DNA from: Antedon mediterranea
Lineage: Eukaryota > Echinodermata > Crinoidea > Comatulida > Antedonidae
Direction: 5' to 3'
DNA length: 64,000 nt
NCBI RefSeq assembly: GCF_964355755.1
Contig: NC_092670.1
Coordinates: forward strand, 37,001,795-37,065,794
The notes beneath the pieces are model-generated. The model was not told where the DNA came from. It searched no databases and saw only the letters and a program-made list of their open reading frames with translations. Numbering within the stretch: position 1 is the stretch's first letter; the number at the start of each line of letters is the position of its first letter. Below are positions 54,849 to 64,000 of the stretch, piece by piece. A program made the translations under genes and the position numbers.

Positions 54849-57800
54849 GTATAATGCTATGAGCTATGATCGTTTGATTTCTTTATACCGGGAGTCCTAT
54901 TCAGTACAAGACAGTTCTCAAGTGTCTTATTGGCCCATGATCAGCATACAAGAAGATGATCCCCTACTCTTTTTAAATAGTATACCAACCGACACTAAGT
55001 GTTTCGTACCCACCCCTTAAAATTACTCAAAATTGTTTCACTACTTCATCCAACCTACTCATTACTGTCTACAACATCCTGTAAGCATAGCATTTAAAGA
55101 AATCAACCCCCAACTTCTCTATCATGAACATTTGTAACTTATGTACACAAGACCAATGGTTGTACGTCCCATCTGAAAAGAGAGGCAATGCAAGTGGAAG
55201 TTACTTGGCCAAGGATACAACCAATATGCCACAGACAGGTCTCGAACCCATGCCTCTCACATGCTAGTCTGATATCCCTTACCATTATACCATACTGCTC
55301 TAATGGGTGGTGTACACTATTAAATTAGTAATTCATTAATTGTAAACATGTGCTACAGACTGTAACAAACTACTTTATTTTATGTTGAAGTATTGAAGTT
55401 GTACTGATTAATTTCAATTTCCAGGAGGCCCAAAGAGCAGCTAAAGCAAAGAAAGCCGGTGAAGGCAGCACAACCAAAACACCACCTGAAGGTAAATTTA
55501 ACATCACTTTATTACTGCTCGGTCGACTGTGTTAAGCCCTGTCTACACTATCAAACTTTATGTGACACAATTATTTACCTGTGATGAATCATAATTAAAA
55601 TCTAAACTTTCTTTTATCTTTTTAAATCTTTACCTTCACTTTTTCTGTTGTTATTATTTTATAGAGTTTCAGTTTACTAAAACTGAAGACTTATCTATGG
55701 TACTACAGGACGGTACTGTATTCGCATACTATTATTCATGAAGGATTTTTCATTATTTTACATAACACAAGTCATGGTTAACAGTTTTTTTTTTTCAAAT
55801 ACTAACTTTGGGGAAAAGATAGTGTTTAGGCCAATTTACACAGACGAGCAGTAACGGTAATAAAAATATAGAATCTATGTTATCCATTTATTTACACACA
55901 ACGTGGAGCGGACGGGCTGTTTCCTCTCAGGATACAGTAGATACAGATTCTACATGGGACAAGCTACATGGTTTTCTGCTTACCGTTACCGCTCGTCTGT
56001 GTAAATTGGCTGTGAAAGTTGGTTGAATTTGAATATGTTAAATTTAATATAATAATAAATATTAATGTGTTTGTAGGAGTTTCTCAAAAAGCGCCACCTA
56101 GAGTGTCAGCGGATCACCAATTAGATGACCCTAAAGTATTGAAGAGAAGAAACAAGAGGTTTGAGAAGCAAAAGGTTGGTAGAATTAATGTTTGCAAGTA
56201 ACAAATCAAGTAATGGGAAGATATGCCCTGTAACTCACCTTAATAAGCTCTGTCTACACTAAAAATGTGATGTGCTCATATATGGACATGATGATGTCAT
56301 ATCACTACTATATCTGTGCATATCACTACCACTTGTGTAGACAGAGCTTTAGCCCCAATTGGCCCATAAACATTTTGTTTTGTTGTAAATATTTATGCTC
56401 TATTTAATTGGTAGTGCCTTGTCTTAATGTACTATACTTATATGACTATTGTATATCTAGAGAAGCGAAAGCTTTTTGTCTAAAACCAAAGAATATATCT
56501 CACAAGAATGAGTATTCCGCGATTTTTGCATGAGAAATTTGTAACAGAGAGCTCCAGAGAGTGATGCCCGCCCTCATAAGGGCGGATGTATACATACTAA
56601 ATAAGACTTGATTTAATAGACATGATAAATGTCACATTAAATAGAATTATGATAATAGTTTTTGCAATTGTAAACTATTTTATAATACATATTTATTAAC
56701 AAACTAGTGTTTATTCACTTTTACAGACAATTATTTACTAACATGCTAAGTTAGTTTACAAAAAAGGCCTAACACAGCAACACCAAAAATCAACGAATAT
56801 TACTCAGCACGGCCTATTCTTTACCATTGCCGTGTACTACTGTACGCCCGGTAAATTAAATATTGTTTTTATGATATAAATTAGTATAAAACACATGTTA
56901 TTAATAGGAGAAAATGTTAAATGTCATTAACATTTATTTGTTTTACCAGAAACAAGTTAAATATAGGAATATTATTAAACTATCCTTCGTGAAAACGCGT
57001 AAACACCAACACGCCCGGTCAAGCTATCGTAGCGCCCGGTTGATAAATCAAACTGTTTATACGGCAGTTTTTACTAAATAAATTGCATAAAACGAACAAT
57101 TAAATATTCAAATAGTATTTAACATGATGTTGGCATGTAGTTGATAACATTTTTATCATCGGAAAATACTCCGGTGGTCCAGCATTTGATTAGTGAAACC
57201 TTCACAAAAAGTTGTATACATCCCAGATACATCCACACTTATGGCGGCGCCCTACCACATTGACAATATTACTGTTACAGGGAAAATCGCAGATTACTCA
57301 TTCTTGTGATATATATTCTTTGCTAAAACCTAATTTATACAATTGTATGCATAATATATATTGATTATGCAATAAAGATATCACAAACTAATTTGTGTTA
57401 TTTCGATGAGCATGTGTAGAAGTTTGCCATTTTCTATTAAGCTCTGTCTACACTATCAAATTTAATGTGATGTGCCCATATATGGACACGATGATGTCAT
57501 ATCACTACTATATTTGGGCACATCACACTTTGAAATAATTAGTGAAATGTTGACCTACTTCTAACTTGAGAAATAACATTTCAGATTCCTCAACGTGTTG
57601 AGCATCAGAAGAAAGTAAGCCTGTTTTCACACCTGGATCAATATGAGCGGCAGATGCCATTAACAAAAGCTCTTGGCTTCGGATCTTGTGAAATTCACCC
57701 TGCTATCATCAAGCTTGGCTTGCAGTATGCTGAAGGCATAATCTGTGGTTCAAATGCAAGGTAATCTTAATCCTGTCTACACTGTAACTAGTTTAACAAA

Positions 57801-60800
57801 AAAAGTGTGATGTGCCCAAATATGTTAGTGAAATGCCCATATATGGTAGTGAAATGCCCATATATGGTAGTGAAATGCCCATATATGGTAGTGAAATGCC
57901 CATATATGGTAGTGAAATGCCCATATATGTTAGTGAAATGCCCATATATGGTAGTGAAATGCCCATATATGGTAGTGAAATGCCCATATATGGTAGTGAA
58001 ATGCCCATATATGGTAGTGAAATGCCCATATATGGTAGTGAAATGCCCATATATGGTCCATATATATAGATAAATAGGTATATACTTAGGAACATGCATA
58101 TTGAAATTCAAACTCATTAATAACTTCAAAAAGAAAAATTTGTATTCTTTTAACATAGGCTGAAATATCAACATGACATGCACCCTCTGTGTCAATATTT
58201 TGCCAAGTACTTCACTAAGTCTCTAAATGTTTTCATTATTTGTTGAGTGTGGGTTGGGGGGGGGGGAAATAAGTTAATGAATGAATGAATTCTGACATAG
58301 CTTTATTTGAGCTGCAATAGAGGATTATCACACCAAAAACATGGTATAATTTTACCTTTTTTATTTCAGATGTATTGCATTAATGAACACATTTAAGAGA
58401 GTCATTCAAGACTACAGCACACCAGATGATAAAGAATTATCTAGAGACCTAGAAAGCAGAATTAAGCCATACATAAGGTACACTTCTTGTCTGGTTTGTT
58501 TTGCTACTGCGTTTTTTGTAAATTGTTATAAGAAATAACATAGAGTATCATGGTGCTGACGTCACGATGGTAGGTGGCTCTACGTGGTTGCTAGCGCAAC
58601 CAAAAATGCGTTTAACCTGCCTGAGTGACTCCAAGGTCACCAATGGTTTGGAATAGGATTATTAAAGTCATTTTAAAACTTAATAATTTTCAATAAAAAC
58701 AAACTAAAATTTCAAAAGATCGCTAAATATTTGTTTTTAATAATCTATTTATTCTTCAACTACAGTTTAAGTTTTAAAAAATCAAGCTAAGATTCATAAT
58801 TTGATAGAAATACAGATCTTTACAGTTATTAACATAGTAGCGTTGAATGCATTTTTTGGTTAGCTAGCAACCATGCAGCGCCCTCTATCGTTGTGACGTC
58901 ACACCGTGATACTCTATAGATTCTATATTTTTATTACTGTATTTTCCAATATTAGCAGATGTAGTTTGATTAAACTAACTGTGTTCCTCGGACATCTTTA
59001 CGGAGAGAAGTATGCATAGAAATATGGCCTCAATAGCAAAATTCCACTACAATTGGAGCTTTAAAAGCTCTGTCTACACTATCAAACTAGTTTGACAAAA
59101 AAAGTGTGATGTGCCCATATAAGGTAGTGGCATCATCCTGTCCATATATGGGCATATCACAGTTTTTTGGCACATAATTTTATAGTGTAGACAGAGCTTT
59201 AAACAAAAAATACAATGACTAAAAAATGTTAGCATAACATGATTAGAACCACATAGGGTTTTACAACACATTACATCACAAAATGAAACATATACGACTT
59301 AAAGAGGAAATAATAAAATACCTGTTAAATTATTTTTTCAGCTTCCTCAATCAATGTCGGCCAAAGTCAGTGAGTATGGGTAACGCCATAAAAAACCTAA
59401 AAATGCAGATCACACACATACCATCTGACATGTCGGATACAAAGGTAATGAACAGATATAAATTCTAACAATGTTTTTTATGCATAAGAATAAGGAATAT
59501 ACCATCCTAGTAGAAAAACCAATAAAAACTGTTATTTTTACAGGCAAAGGAAGAACTGTATACATTTATAGATAAATATCTAAATGAGAAAATCTTCCTA
59601 GCTGGAGAGGTGATCAAGAATTATGCCATCACTAAGATCAAAGATGGAGATGTTATTCTAGTTTATGGCTGGTAAGTGGGGCTTTGTTGCGTATGAGCAG
59701 TGGTGTAACGAATACAAGCGCTCACTTGCTAAACCCAAGAAAACCTGAATCTTATGGGGCCCCTGAGCTGTGCCCAAAGGGAAAAACAAGTATTAAAATA
59801 TTTATAAAAAAAACACCCCAGTCCCCCAGCGTTGGAGGGCCACTTAGGGCTCTGCATTACGCAACTGCGTTCAAAAAGGGAGAGATGGATTTTTTCATTT
59901 ACCATAAGTAAGAGGGTTTTATAAACTGCCTAAATTCACATCTTTCAGTTTGTCAGAGATATGAATTATGCAGTTGAGATCTTACACCAACTTTGTAAAA
60001 TATAATTTGTTAGAGAAGTGTTGCTTATTTCAATAAATATTTCATCAAATATCAACTGGTTATAGATAATTGGAAGCATATAGGAATAAGAAAGATAAAT
60101 ATAAGAACATCATGATTGTAAAGTTCTGTCTACACTATCAAACTTAATGTTACAAAAAAATGTGCACTACCATATTTAGGCATATCACCACCATATTTGG
60201 GAACATCATACTTTTTTGTCCAACTAGTTTGATAGTGTAGACAGAGCTTAAGAATTTAGTATTATCCTTATCACTTAAAAACCCAATATAATATTTCTTC
60301 TCTTTCTACAGCTCGTCTTTGCTACGAAAAGTTCTTTGTGATGCCCATAATTCAGACAAGAAGTTCAGAGTAGTTGTCGTTGATAGTCGACCAAAAATGG
60401 AAGGCCGTGAAGGCTTACGAAGACTAGTCAACCATGGCATTTGTTGCAGCTATATCCTTATTAATGCTTTATCTTATATGATGCCTGAGGTGAGACTTAT
60501 TTTTTGATCAAATTCAGAAACAATTAAGGAAGATAAGAGGGTCGTCAGCTCTGAGTGGTAACAAAAGCTGAGAGTTGTTGATACAGAAGCACTGCAAGCC
60601 CCAACCATAACCAGGGCACTCTTTAGATCGTAGTTCTGGTGGTACAAGTCTTATCAGATGAGGTGTAAACACCAGGCTCAAGTGAACCCAGCCCATCATC
60701 AATCAAAATTTATTTGACAAAGCATGTGCCCATATATGAACACGGTGATGTCGTATAATAGTTCATTCTTATATTGCACACATAAGCAAGCTCTCAATTA

Positions 60801-61782
60801 CCCAGGTCATTTTTGGATCAAACACGTATGGAAACATACTACCATAATGGTGCAGCTAGTAATCATCGCAAAGGTGATCTAACCGGTACCCATTTTATAC
60901 ACCTGGAGAGAGGAAAATTTAAATAAAGTGTCTTGCCTAATGATACAAGCAATGCGGAGAGAAATGTTGAGAAACTCACAGTTCTTTTCAGAACTAATAC
61001 ACGTGGTGTACCGCAAACTTTATATCAACATTTGATTTCGCCATGCAAACCTTCAAACAATATATTTTTTTTATTCCATAGGTTACAAAGGTGTTCTTAG
61101 GAGCCCACGCCCTTCTTGCCAATGGCTATGTGATGTCACGTGTCGGTTCATCTCATGTAGCTATGGTCGCTAAAAGCTATAATGTTCCTGTGTTGGTTTG
61201 CTGTGAGACGTATAAATTCTGTGAGCGTGCTCAGACGGATAGCTTTGTTGCAAACGAACTTGGTAGGTGTATGTGTTGCTGTTTCAATCTCTAGCATGTA
61301 TTGTTGTGTGTTGGGGTAAGGTACAGTATTCTGATCGCACACTATTAACTTTGAATGTTTCTTATACAACTATTCTGCTACATAATTCCACATATTCTAT
61401 GAGCATGCTCAAACTGATAGCTTTGTTGCAAACGAAATTGGTAGGTGTATTAATTGTTGTTTCAATCTCTATTGTTGTGTTTTGTGGGTAAGGTATTCCG
61501 ATCTTTTTTGCTACATAATTTTACATATTTCCTGATTATTAAAACATTATTTTTTACAAAAATGTAATATTTTTTCCAGGTGACCCTGAAGACTTGACAA
61601 ATGCAGAGAAACCAAAAAAATATCTAAGTGATTGGCGTAATATAGACTCTTTGACTCTACTTAATCTAATATATGACGTCACCCCACCTGATTTTGTTGA
61701 TATAGTGATTACCGAGATAGGCATGGTGCCATGTACTTCTGTACCAGTTGTGCTACGTATGAAAAGTGCAGTGGAAGGATAA
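54645..61782 (+). CDS. EIF2B4: Translation initiation factor eIF2B subunit delta, 497 aa
   Basis: Eleven exons: 54645-54848, 55425-55491, 55665-55712, 56077-56174, 57585-57760, 58370-58477, 59342-59444, 59544-59671, 60312-60489, 61082-61262, 61580-61782; 1494 bases closing in frame. eIF2B is the cytosolic decamer that reloads eIF2 with GTP; delta belongs to the alpha-beta-delta regulatory core that senses phosphorylated eIF2alpha in the integrated stress response. Residues 1-70 are Lys-rich and disordered. The conserved body starts at [10 protein letters not shown] (about 150) and runs through a helical part ([32 protein letters not shown]) into the Rossmann-like core: [23 protein letters not shown] (331-343), [40 protein letters not shown], and the C-terminal [20 protein letters not shown]. 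Human delta is 523 aa, so length is normal. Start: ATG in ACAATGG with an in-frame TGA nine bases upstream. Introns hold many MITEs. Confidence 0.97.
55140..55310 (-). repeat. tRNA-derived SINE in EIF2B4 intron 1
   Basis: Minus-strand A box TGGTATAATGGTAAGG and B box GGGTTCGAGACC about 45 bases apart, followed by a body with AACTTCCACTTGCATTGCC. The body resembles 54240-54440. Confidence 0.72.
55425..55491 (+). CDS. EIF2B4: EIF2B4 exon 2
   Basis: Acceptor TTTCCAG, donor GTAAAT, 67 bases, phase 0 to 1. Encodes [20 protein letters not shown]. Confidence 0.85.
55535..55590. mobile_element. MITE family B, left end fragment
   Basis: CTGTCTACACTATCAAACTT and a few more bases. Confidence 0.65.
55665..55712 (+). 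CDS. EIF2B4: EIF2B4 exon 3, possible cassette exon
   Basis: 48 bases between TTATTTTATAG and GTACTG, phase 1 to 1, encoding [16 protein letters not shown]. Skipping it leaves the frame intact, and this N-terminal region is poorly conserved, so it may be alternative or a false call. Confidence 0.5.
55829..56010. mobile_element. MITE family C, uninterrupted copy
   Basis: GGCCAATTTACACAGACGAG at the left, its complement at the right; sits 66 bases before exon 4 of EIF2B4. Confidence 0.82.
56077..56174 (+). CDS. EIF2B4: EIF2B4 exon 4
   Basis: Acceptor GTTTGTAG, donor GTTGGT, 98 bases, phase 1 to 0. Encodes [20 protein letters not shown]. Confidence 0.88.
56246..56348. mobile_element. MITE family B, short copy
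   Basis: AGCTCTGTCTACACT and GTGTAGACAGAGCT, core partly deleted. Confidence 0.8.
56480..57330. mobile_element. MITE family J, about 850 bp with 45-bp inverted ends
   Basis: Left CAAAGAATATATCTCACAAG AATGAGTA is mirrored at the right by TACTCATTCTTGTGATATAT ATTCTTTG. The inside holds ACGCCCGG words and no coding frame. Confidence 0.78.
57440..57532. mobile_element. MITE family B, truncated
   Basis: AGCTCTGTCTACACTATC start and the ATGGACACGATGATGTCATA core; right end missing. About 50 bases before exon 5. Confidence 0.75.
57585..57760 (+). CDS. EIF2B4: EIF2B4 exon 5
   Basis: Acceptor ACATTTCAG, donor GTAATC, 176 bases. Start of the conserved body. A family B MITE begins nine bases after its donor. 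Confidence 0.95.
57769..58068. mobile_element. MITE family B expanded into a minisatellite
   Basis: The left end TCCTGTCTACACTGTAAC is followed by the GTGATGTGCCCAAATATG core, which then repeats as a 21-bp unit from 57812 on. Confidence 0.85.
57812..58066 (+). repeat. 21-bp minisatellite, 12 units
   Basis: Unit ATATATGGTAGTGAAATGCCC; nearly identical copies, one variant GTTAGTG in units 1 and 5. A length divisible by 3 gives false MPIYGSE-type proteins on both strands. Confidence 0.96.
58370..58477 (+). CDS. EIF2B4: EIF2B4 exon 6
   Basis: Acceptor TTATTTCAG, donor GTACAC, 108 bases, phase 2 to 2. Encodes [20 protein letters not shown]. Confidence 0.95.
58539..58919. mobile_element. MITE family I, about 380 bp
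   Basis: ATAGAGTATCATGGTG and TGACGTCACGAT at the left, ATCGTTGTGACGTCAC and CACCGTGATACTCTAT at the right form inverted ends of about 30 bases. In EIF2B4 intron 6. Confidence 0.8.
59066..59198. mobile_element. MITE family B
   Basis: Complete copy with TTAAA on both sides. Confidence 0.85.
59342..59444 (+). CDS. EIF2B4: EIF2B4 exon 7
   Basis: Acceptor TTTTTTCAG, donor GTAATG, 103 bases. Encodes [20 protein letters not shown]. Confidence 0.95.
59544..59671 (+). CDS. EIF2B4: EIF2B4 exon 8
   Basis: Acceptor TTTTTACAG, donor GTAAGT, 128 bases. Ends in [10 protein letters not shown], the first strand of the Rossmann-like core. Confidence 0.95.
59698..59867. mobile_element. hAT-like MITE
   Basis: CAGTGGTGTAACGA at the left, GCATTACGCAACTG at the right; inside GGGGCCCCTGAG. 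Starts 27 bases after the exon 8 donor. Confidence 0.55.
60122..60248. mobile_element. MITE family B
   Basis: TAA at both borders; ends AGTTCTGTCTACACTATC and GATAGTGTAGACAGAGCT. About 60 bases before exon 9. Confidence 0.87.
60312..60489 (+). CDS. EIF2B4: EIF2B4 exon 9
   Basis: Acceptor CTTTCTACAG, donor GTGAGA, 178 bases. Encodes [20 protein letters not shown]. Confidence 0.95.
60714..60760. mobile_element. MITE family B core fragment
   Basis: TGTGCCCATATATGAACACG GTGATGTCGTATA only. Confidence 0.6.
60800..60960. repeat. SINE-like repeat, relative of 54240-54440
   Basis: TTTTTGGATCAAACACG, GGAAACATACTACCATAATG, TATACACCTGGAGAGAGG and GTGTCTTGCCTAATGATAC in the same order as the copy upstream. 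Confidence 0.75.
61082..61262 (+). CDS. EIF2B4: EIF2B4 exon 10
   Basis: Acceptor TTCCATAG, donor GTAGGT, 181 bases, phase 0 to 1. The most conserved stretch of the protein. Its last 50 bases plus intron are duplicated downstream at 61391-61504. Confidence 0.96.
61391..61504 (+). pseudogene. Partial duplicate of EIF2B4 exon 10 end and donor
   Basis: ACTGATAGCTTTGTTGCAAA CGAA and GGTAGGTGTA, then TGTTTCAATCTCTA and GTGGGTAAGGTA, repeat 61225-61330 with few changes. It keeps the donor but has no acceptor of its own. Confidence 0.88.
61580..61782 (+). CDS. EIF2B4: EIF2B4 exon 11
   Basis: Acceptor TTTTTTCCAG to TAA, 203 bases. C-terminal [20 protein letters not shown] and VPVVLRMKS. Confidence 0.96.
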
Positions 61783-61825
61783 ATGACATTAAATGGAACA
61801 GCCAAATTATGATAATTAGTGTATG

Positions 61826-61831
61826 AATAAA
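61826..61831 (+). promoter_or_regulatory. Candidate poly(A) signal of EIF2B4
   Basis: AATAAA 44 bases after the stop codon. Confidence 0.65.
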
Positions 61832-62189
61832 TAGAGAAAGTAAGGTACTGACTTCAAATCTAAGCATGTGTATGTACTGTATGTGTGACCTTTACTATTA
61901 CACAACGTGCAAAACACAAAAGACTCAAACACAGGTACAAAATATAGACGTGTAAGAAATTTCTTTATTAGTGTTGCTCACTTAAGGCTCTGACTGCGAA
62001 TGGTTTTCCAAACCATTTGCATTAAGTTTTAATCATTATCAAAACAAAGAAAATACACTTAATTAGTGGAGGAATTAAAGCTAATTGATTGATGGCCGAA
62101 ACAGATACCAATGACCAAAAGATTATAAATGGTTAATCCTATAAACAAATGGGGAGTAAATGTGGTGTCTAATCACATTTTAAGTCGAA

Positions 62190-63160
62190 TAGTGGATATT
62201 TTGGCCTTTTTGGAAAATCCATGTACTATAGAAAAATGACAAAATTTCGACCCTTTTATTTTTCGAGATAACTGGTTACAAATACTCTATAAGTGATGAT
62301 AATGCAATATATGCACATATATACTGTAGCAATATTATCGCATAATAATTGAATTTTAAAAAGTGGATATTTTGGCCATTTTTGTAAAAATTCCTGTACT
62401 ATATATAGCACAGGGATTTTTTCGAAAAATGACAAAATTTCGACCCTTTTAGTTTTCGAGATAACTGGTTACAAACACTCTATAAGATGATGATAATGCA
62501 ATATTATACAAATAATGAATGTTTATGAGTGCAATGGTACAAATAATGGCACGAGGTGAATGATGAAAGGTTATATCAACGAGGCAAAGCCGAGTTGATA
62601 TAACCTTTCATCATTCACCAAGTGCCATTATTTGTACCATTACACGAATACAAAACATTCATTATTTGTTTTATATAACATCTAGACGTTTTTTTTTCGT
62701 ACACAAAAATGTTTCAAAAAGTACTATTTAACGATCGTTGAATAGTGCGTACTATTGCACGCCATGTGACCCACATTCGTCCAATCAAATGACAGGAATT
62801 TATATAGGTGTTATATAAATGCACATATATACTGTAGCAATATTATCGCATAATAGTTGAATTTTAAAAAGTGGATATTTTGGCCATTTTTGGAAAAATT
62901 CCTGTACTATATATAGCACAGGGATTTTTTCGAAAAATGACAAAATTTTGACCCTTTTATTTTTCGACATGATAACTGGTTACAAACACTCTATAAGAAG
63001 ATGATAACGCAATATGTAGCAATATTATCGCATAATAATTTAATTTTAAAAAGTGGATATTTTGGCCGCCTTTGGAAAAAATCTCTGTACTCTGCCCCGT
63101 CATGAAAGAACGACTCAACTGCATAAAGCAAAGTTTTGAGATAATAAACAAAACGTGTTC
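62190..63160. repeat. Tandem array of GTGGATATTTTGGCC units
   Basis: The landmark AAGTGGATATTTTGGCC occurs near 62361, 62868 and 63049 (a diverged one near 62194), each time followed by CCTGTACT, TTTTCGAAAAATGACAAAAT, CGACCCTTTT and GATAACTGGTTACAAA. A family F element interrupts it at about 62508-62820. Confidence 0.88.
62508..62820. mobile_element. MITE family F with a 162-base hairpin
   Basis: 62508-62669 is a near-perfect palindrome: GGTGAATGATGAAAGGTTAT ATCAAC, 13-base loop, then the complement. The right portion has GCGTACTATTGCACGCCATG, CCAATCAAATGACAGGAATT and TATAGGTGTTATATA, as at 22140-22430. Confidence 0.82.
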
Positions 63161-63194
63161 TTGTTTTAGCTCTTCACGTGTGTAGATAATATTA

Positions 63195-64000
63195 TTTTGA
63201 TTAGCATAATAAACATGCGCAGAGGCGAATAATGGGTTCTGCGCATGTCAATTGTGCTATAGTAACCAGTTTTATCGAAAAATAAAAAGGTCGAAAATTT
63301 GCCATTTTACTTTTGACATAAATGGTTACTATAGCATAATAAACATGCGGAGAGACGAATACTGGGTTCTGCGCATGTCAATTGTGCTATAATAACCAGT
63401 TTTGACATAAATGGTTACTATAGCATAATAAACATGCGCAGAGTCGACTAATGGTTTCTGCGCATGTTAATTGTGCTATAGTAACCAGTTTTATCGAAAA
63501 ATAAAAAGGTCGAAAATTTGCCATTTTACTTTTGACATAAATGGTTACTATAGCATAATAAACATGCGCAGAGTCGACTAATGGGTTATGCGCATGTTAA
63601 TTGTGCTATAGTAACCAGTTTTATCGAAAAATAAAAAGGTTGAAAATTGACAATTTTTTAAAAAAATCCCTGTACTTATAGTAAAGGGAAATTTTTGAAA
63701 CTTATGGCCGATTTTCGACCCTTTTATTTTTCGATAAAAAGGTCGAAAATTTGCCATTTACTTTTGACATAAATGGTTGCTATAGCATAATAAACATGCG
63801 CAGAGTCGACTAATGGGTTCTGCGCATGTTAATTATGCTATAGTAACCAGTTTTATCGAAAAATAAAAAGGTCGAAAATTTGCCTTTTTTGGAAAAAATT
63901 CCTGTACAGAGAAATTTTTGAAAAATGGCCGATTTTCGACCCTTTTATTTTTTGACATAAATGGTTACTATTGCATAATACACATGCGCAAAGACGAATA
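63195..64000. repeat. Array of six palindromic units, cut by the window end
   Basis: Each unit has GGTTACTATAGCATAATAAA CATGCGCAGA and, mirrored, TCTGCGCATGTTAATTGTGC TATAGTAACC around a loop with GTCGACTAATGGG. Units begin near 63199, 63326, 63413, 63543, 63776 and 63962. Confidence 0.93.

Noticed and set aside
57788-58195. Repeat proteins of MPIYGSE and GHFTTIY type
   Set aside because: Products of the 21-bp minisatellite inside a MITE, within an EIF2B4 intron.
62190-64000. Telomere or origin-like array
   Set aside because: No telomere repeat words; palindromes alone do not show replication function.

Overview
The window looks like AT-rich nuclear DNA from an invertebrate animal: genes have many short exons with GT-AG introns, and the space between and inside them is packed with small inverted-repeat transposons (MITEs), tRNA-derived SINEs and tandem repeats. 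The gene set (ADAM-like, GAREM-like, eIF2B delta) is metazoan. The over-used octamer TAGGCCTA and the repeat style made me think of an echinoderm or another marine deuterostome, but that is inference.

Layout. 1-10.5 kb: minus-strand exons of an ADAM-family membrane protein, from a signal-peptide exon near 10.5 kb to the end of the metalloprotease-like domain near 0.64 kb; the 3' part lies beyond the left edge and several prodomain exons were not found. The zinc-binding histidines are missing, as in the inactive ADAM11/22/23 group. 10.6-29.5 kb: no gene I can support; a MITE-rich desert with a pyrimidine tract just before it (9.5-10.1 kb), an Asp-coding GAT repeat (19.5 kb), a tandem repeat (23.6 kb) and a hammerhead-ribozyme-like motif (26.5 kb). 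29.7-36.5 kb and 48.7-52.0 kb: two minus-strand, tandemly arranged paralogues of GAREM (CABIT domain + SAM domain adaptor), each with five coding exons and identical intron phases (0,1,1,1). The first keeps proline-rich and Tyr-x-Asn (Grb2-type) motifs, the second has lost them. 36.6-48.5 kb: intergenic, with a poly(A)-tailed SINE, a MITE cluster, a 51-bp satellite of about 23 units and a perfect-ended 204-bp MITE. 54.6-61.8 kb: a complete plus-strand EIF2B4 gene (eIF2B delta, 11 exons, 497 aa), its introns loaded with MITEs, one of which has grown into a 21-bp minisatellite. 62.2-64 kb: an array of palindromic repeats running off the right edge.

The three genes are not an operon or a pathway: ADAM-like proteins act at the cell surface, GAREM couples receptor tyrosine kinases to Grb2/SHP2-ERK signalling, and eIF2B delta regulates translation initiation. 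All exon boundaries were read by eye from splice signals, open frame and matching phase; EIF2B4 and both GAREM models close in frame from start to stop.
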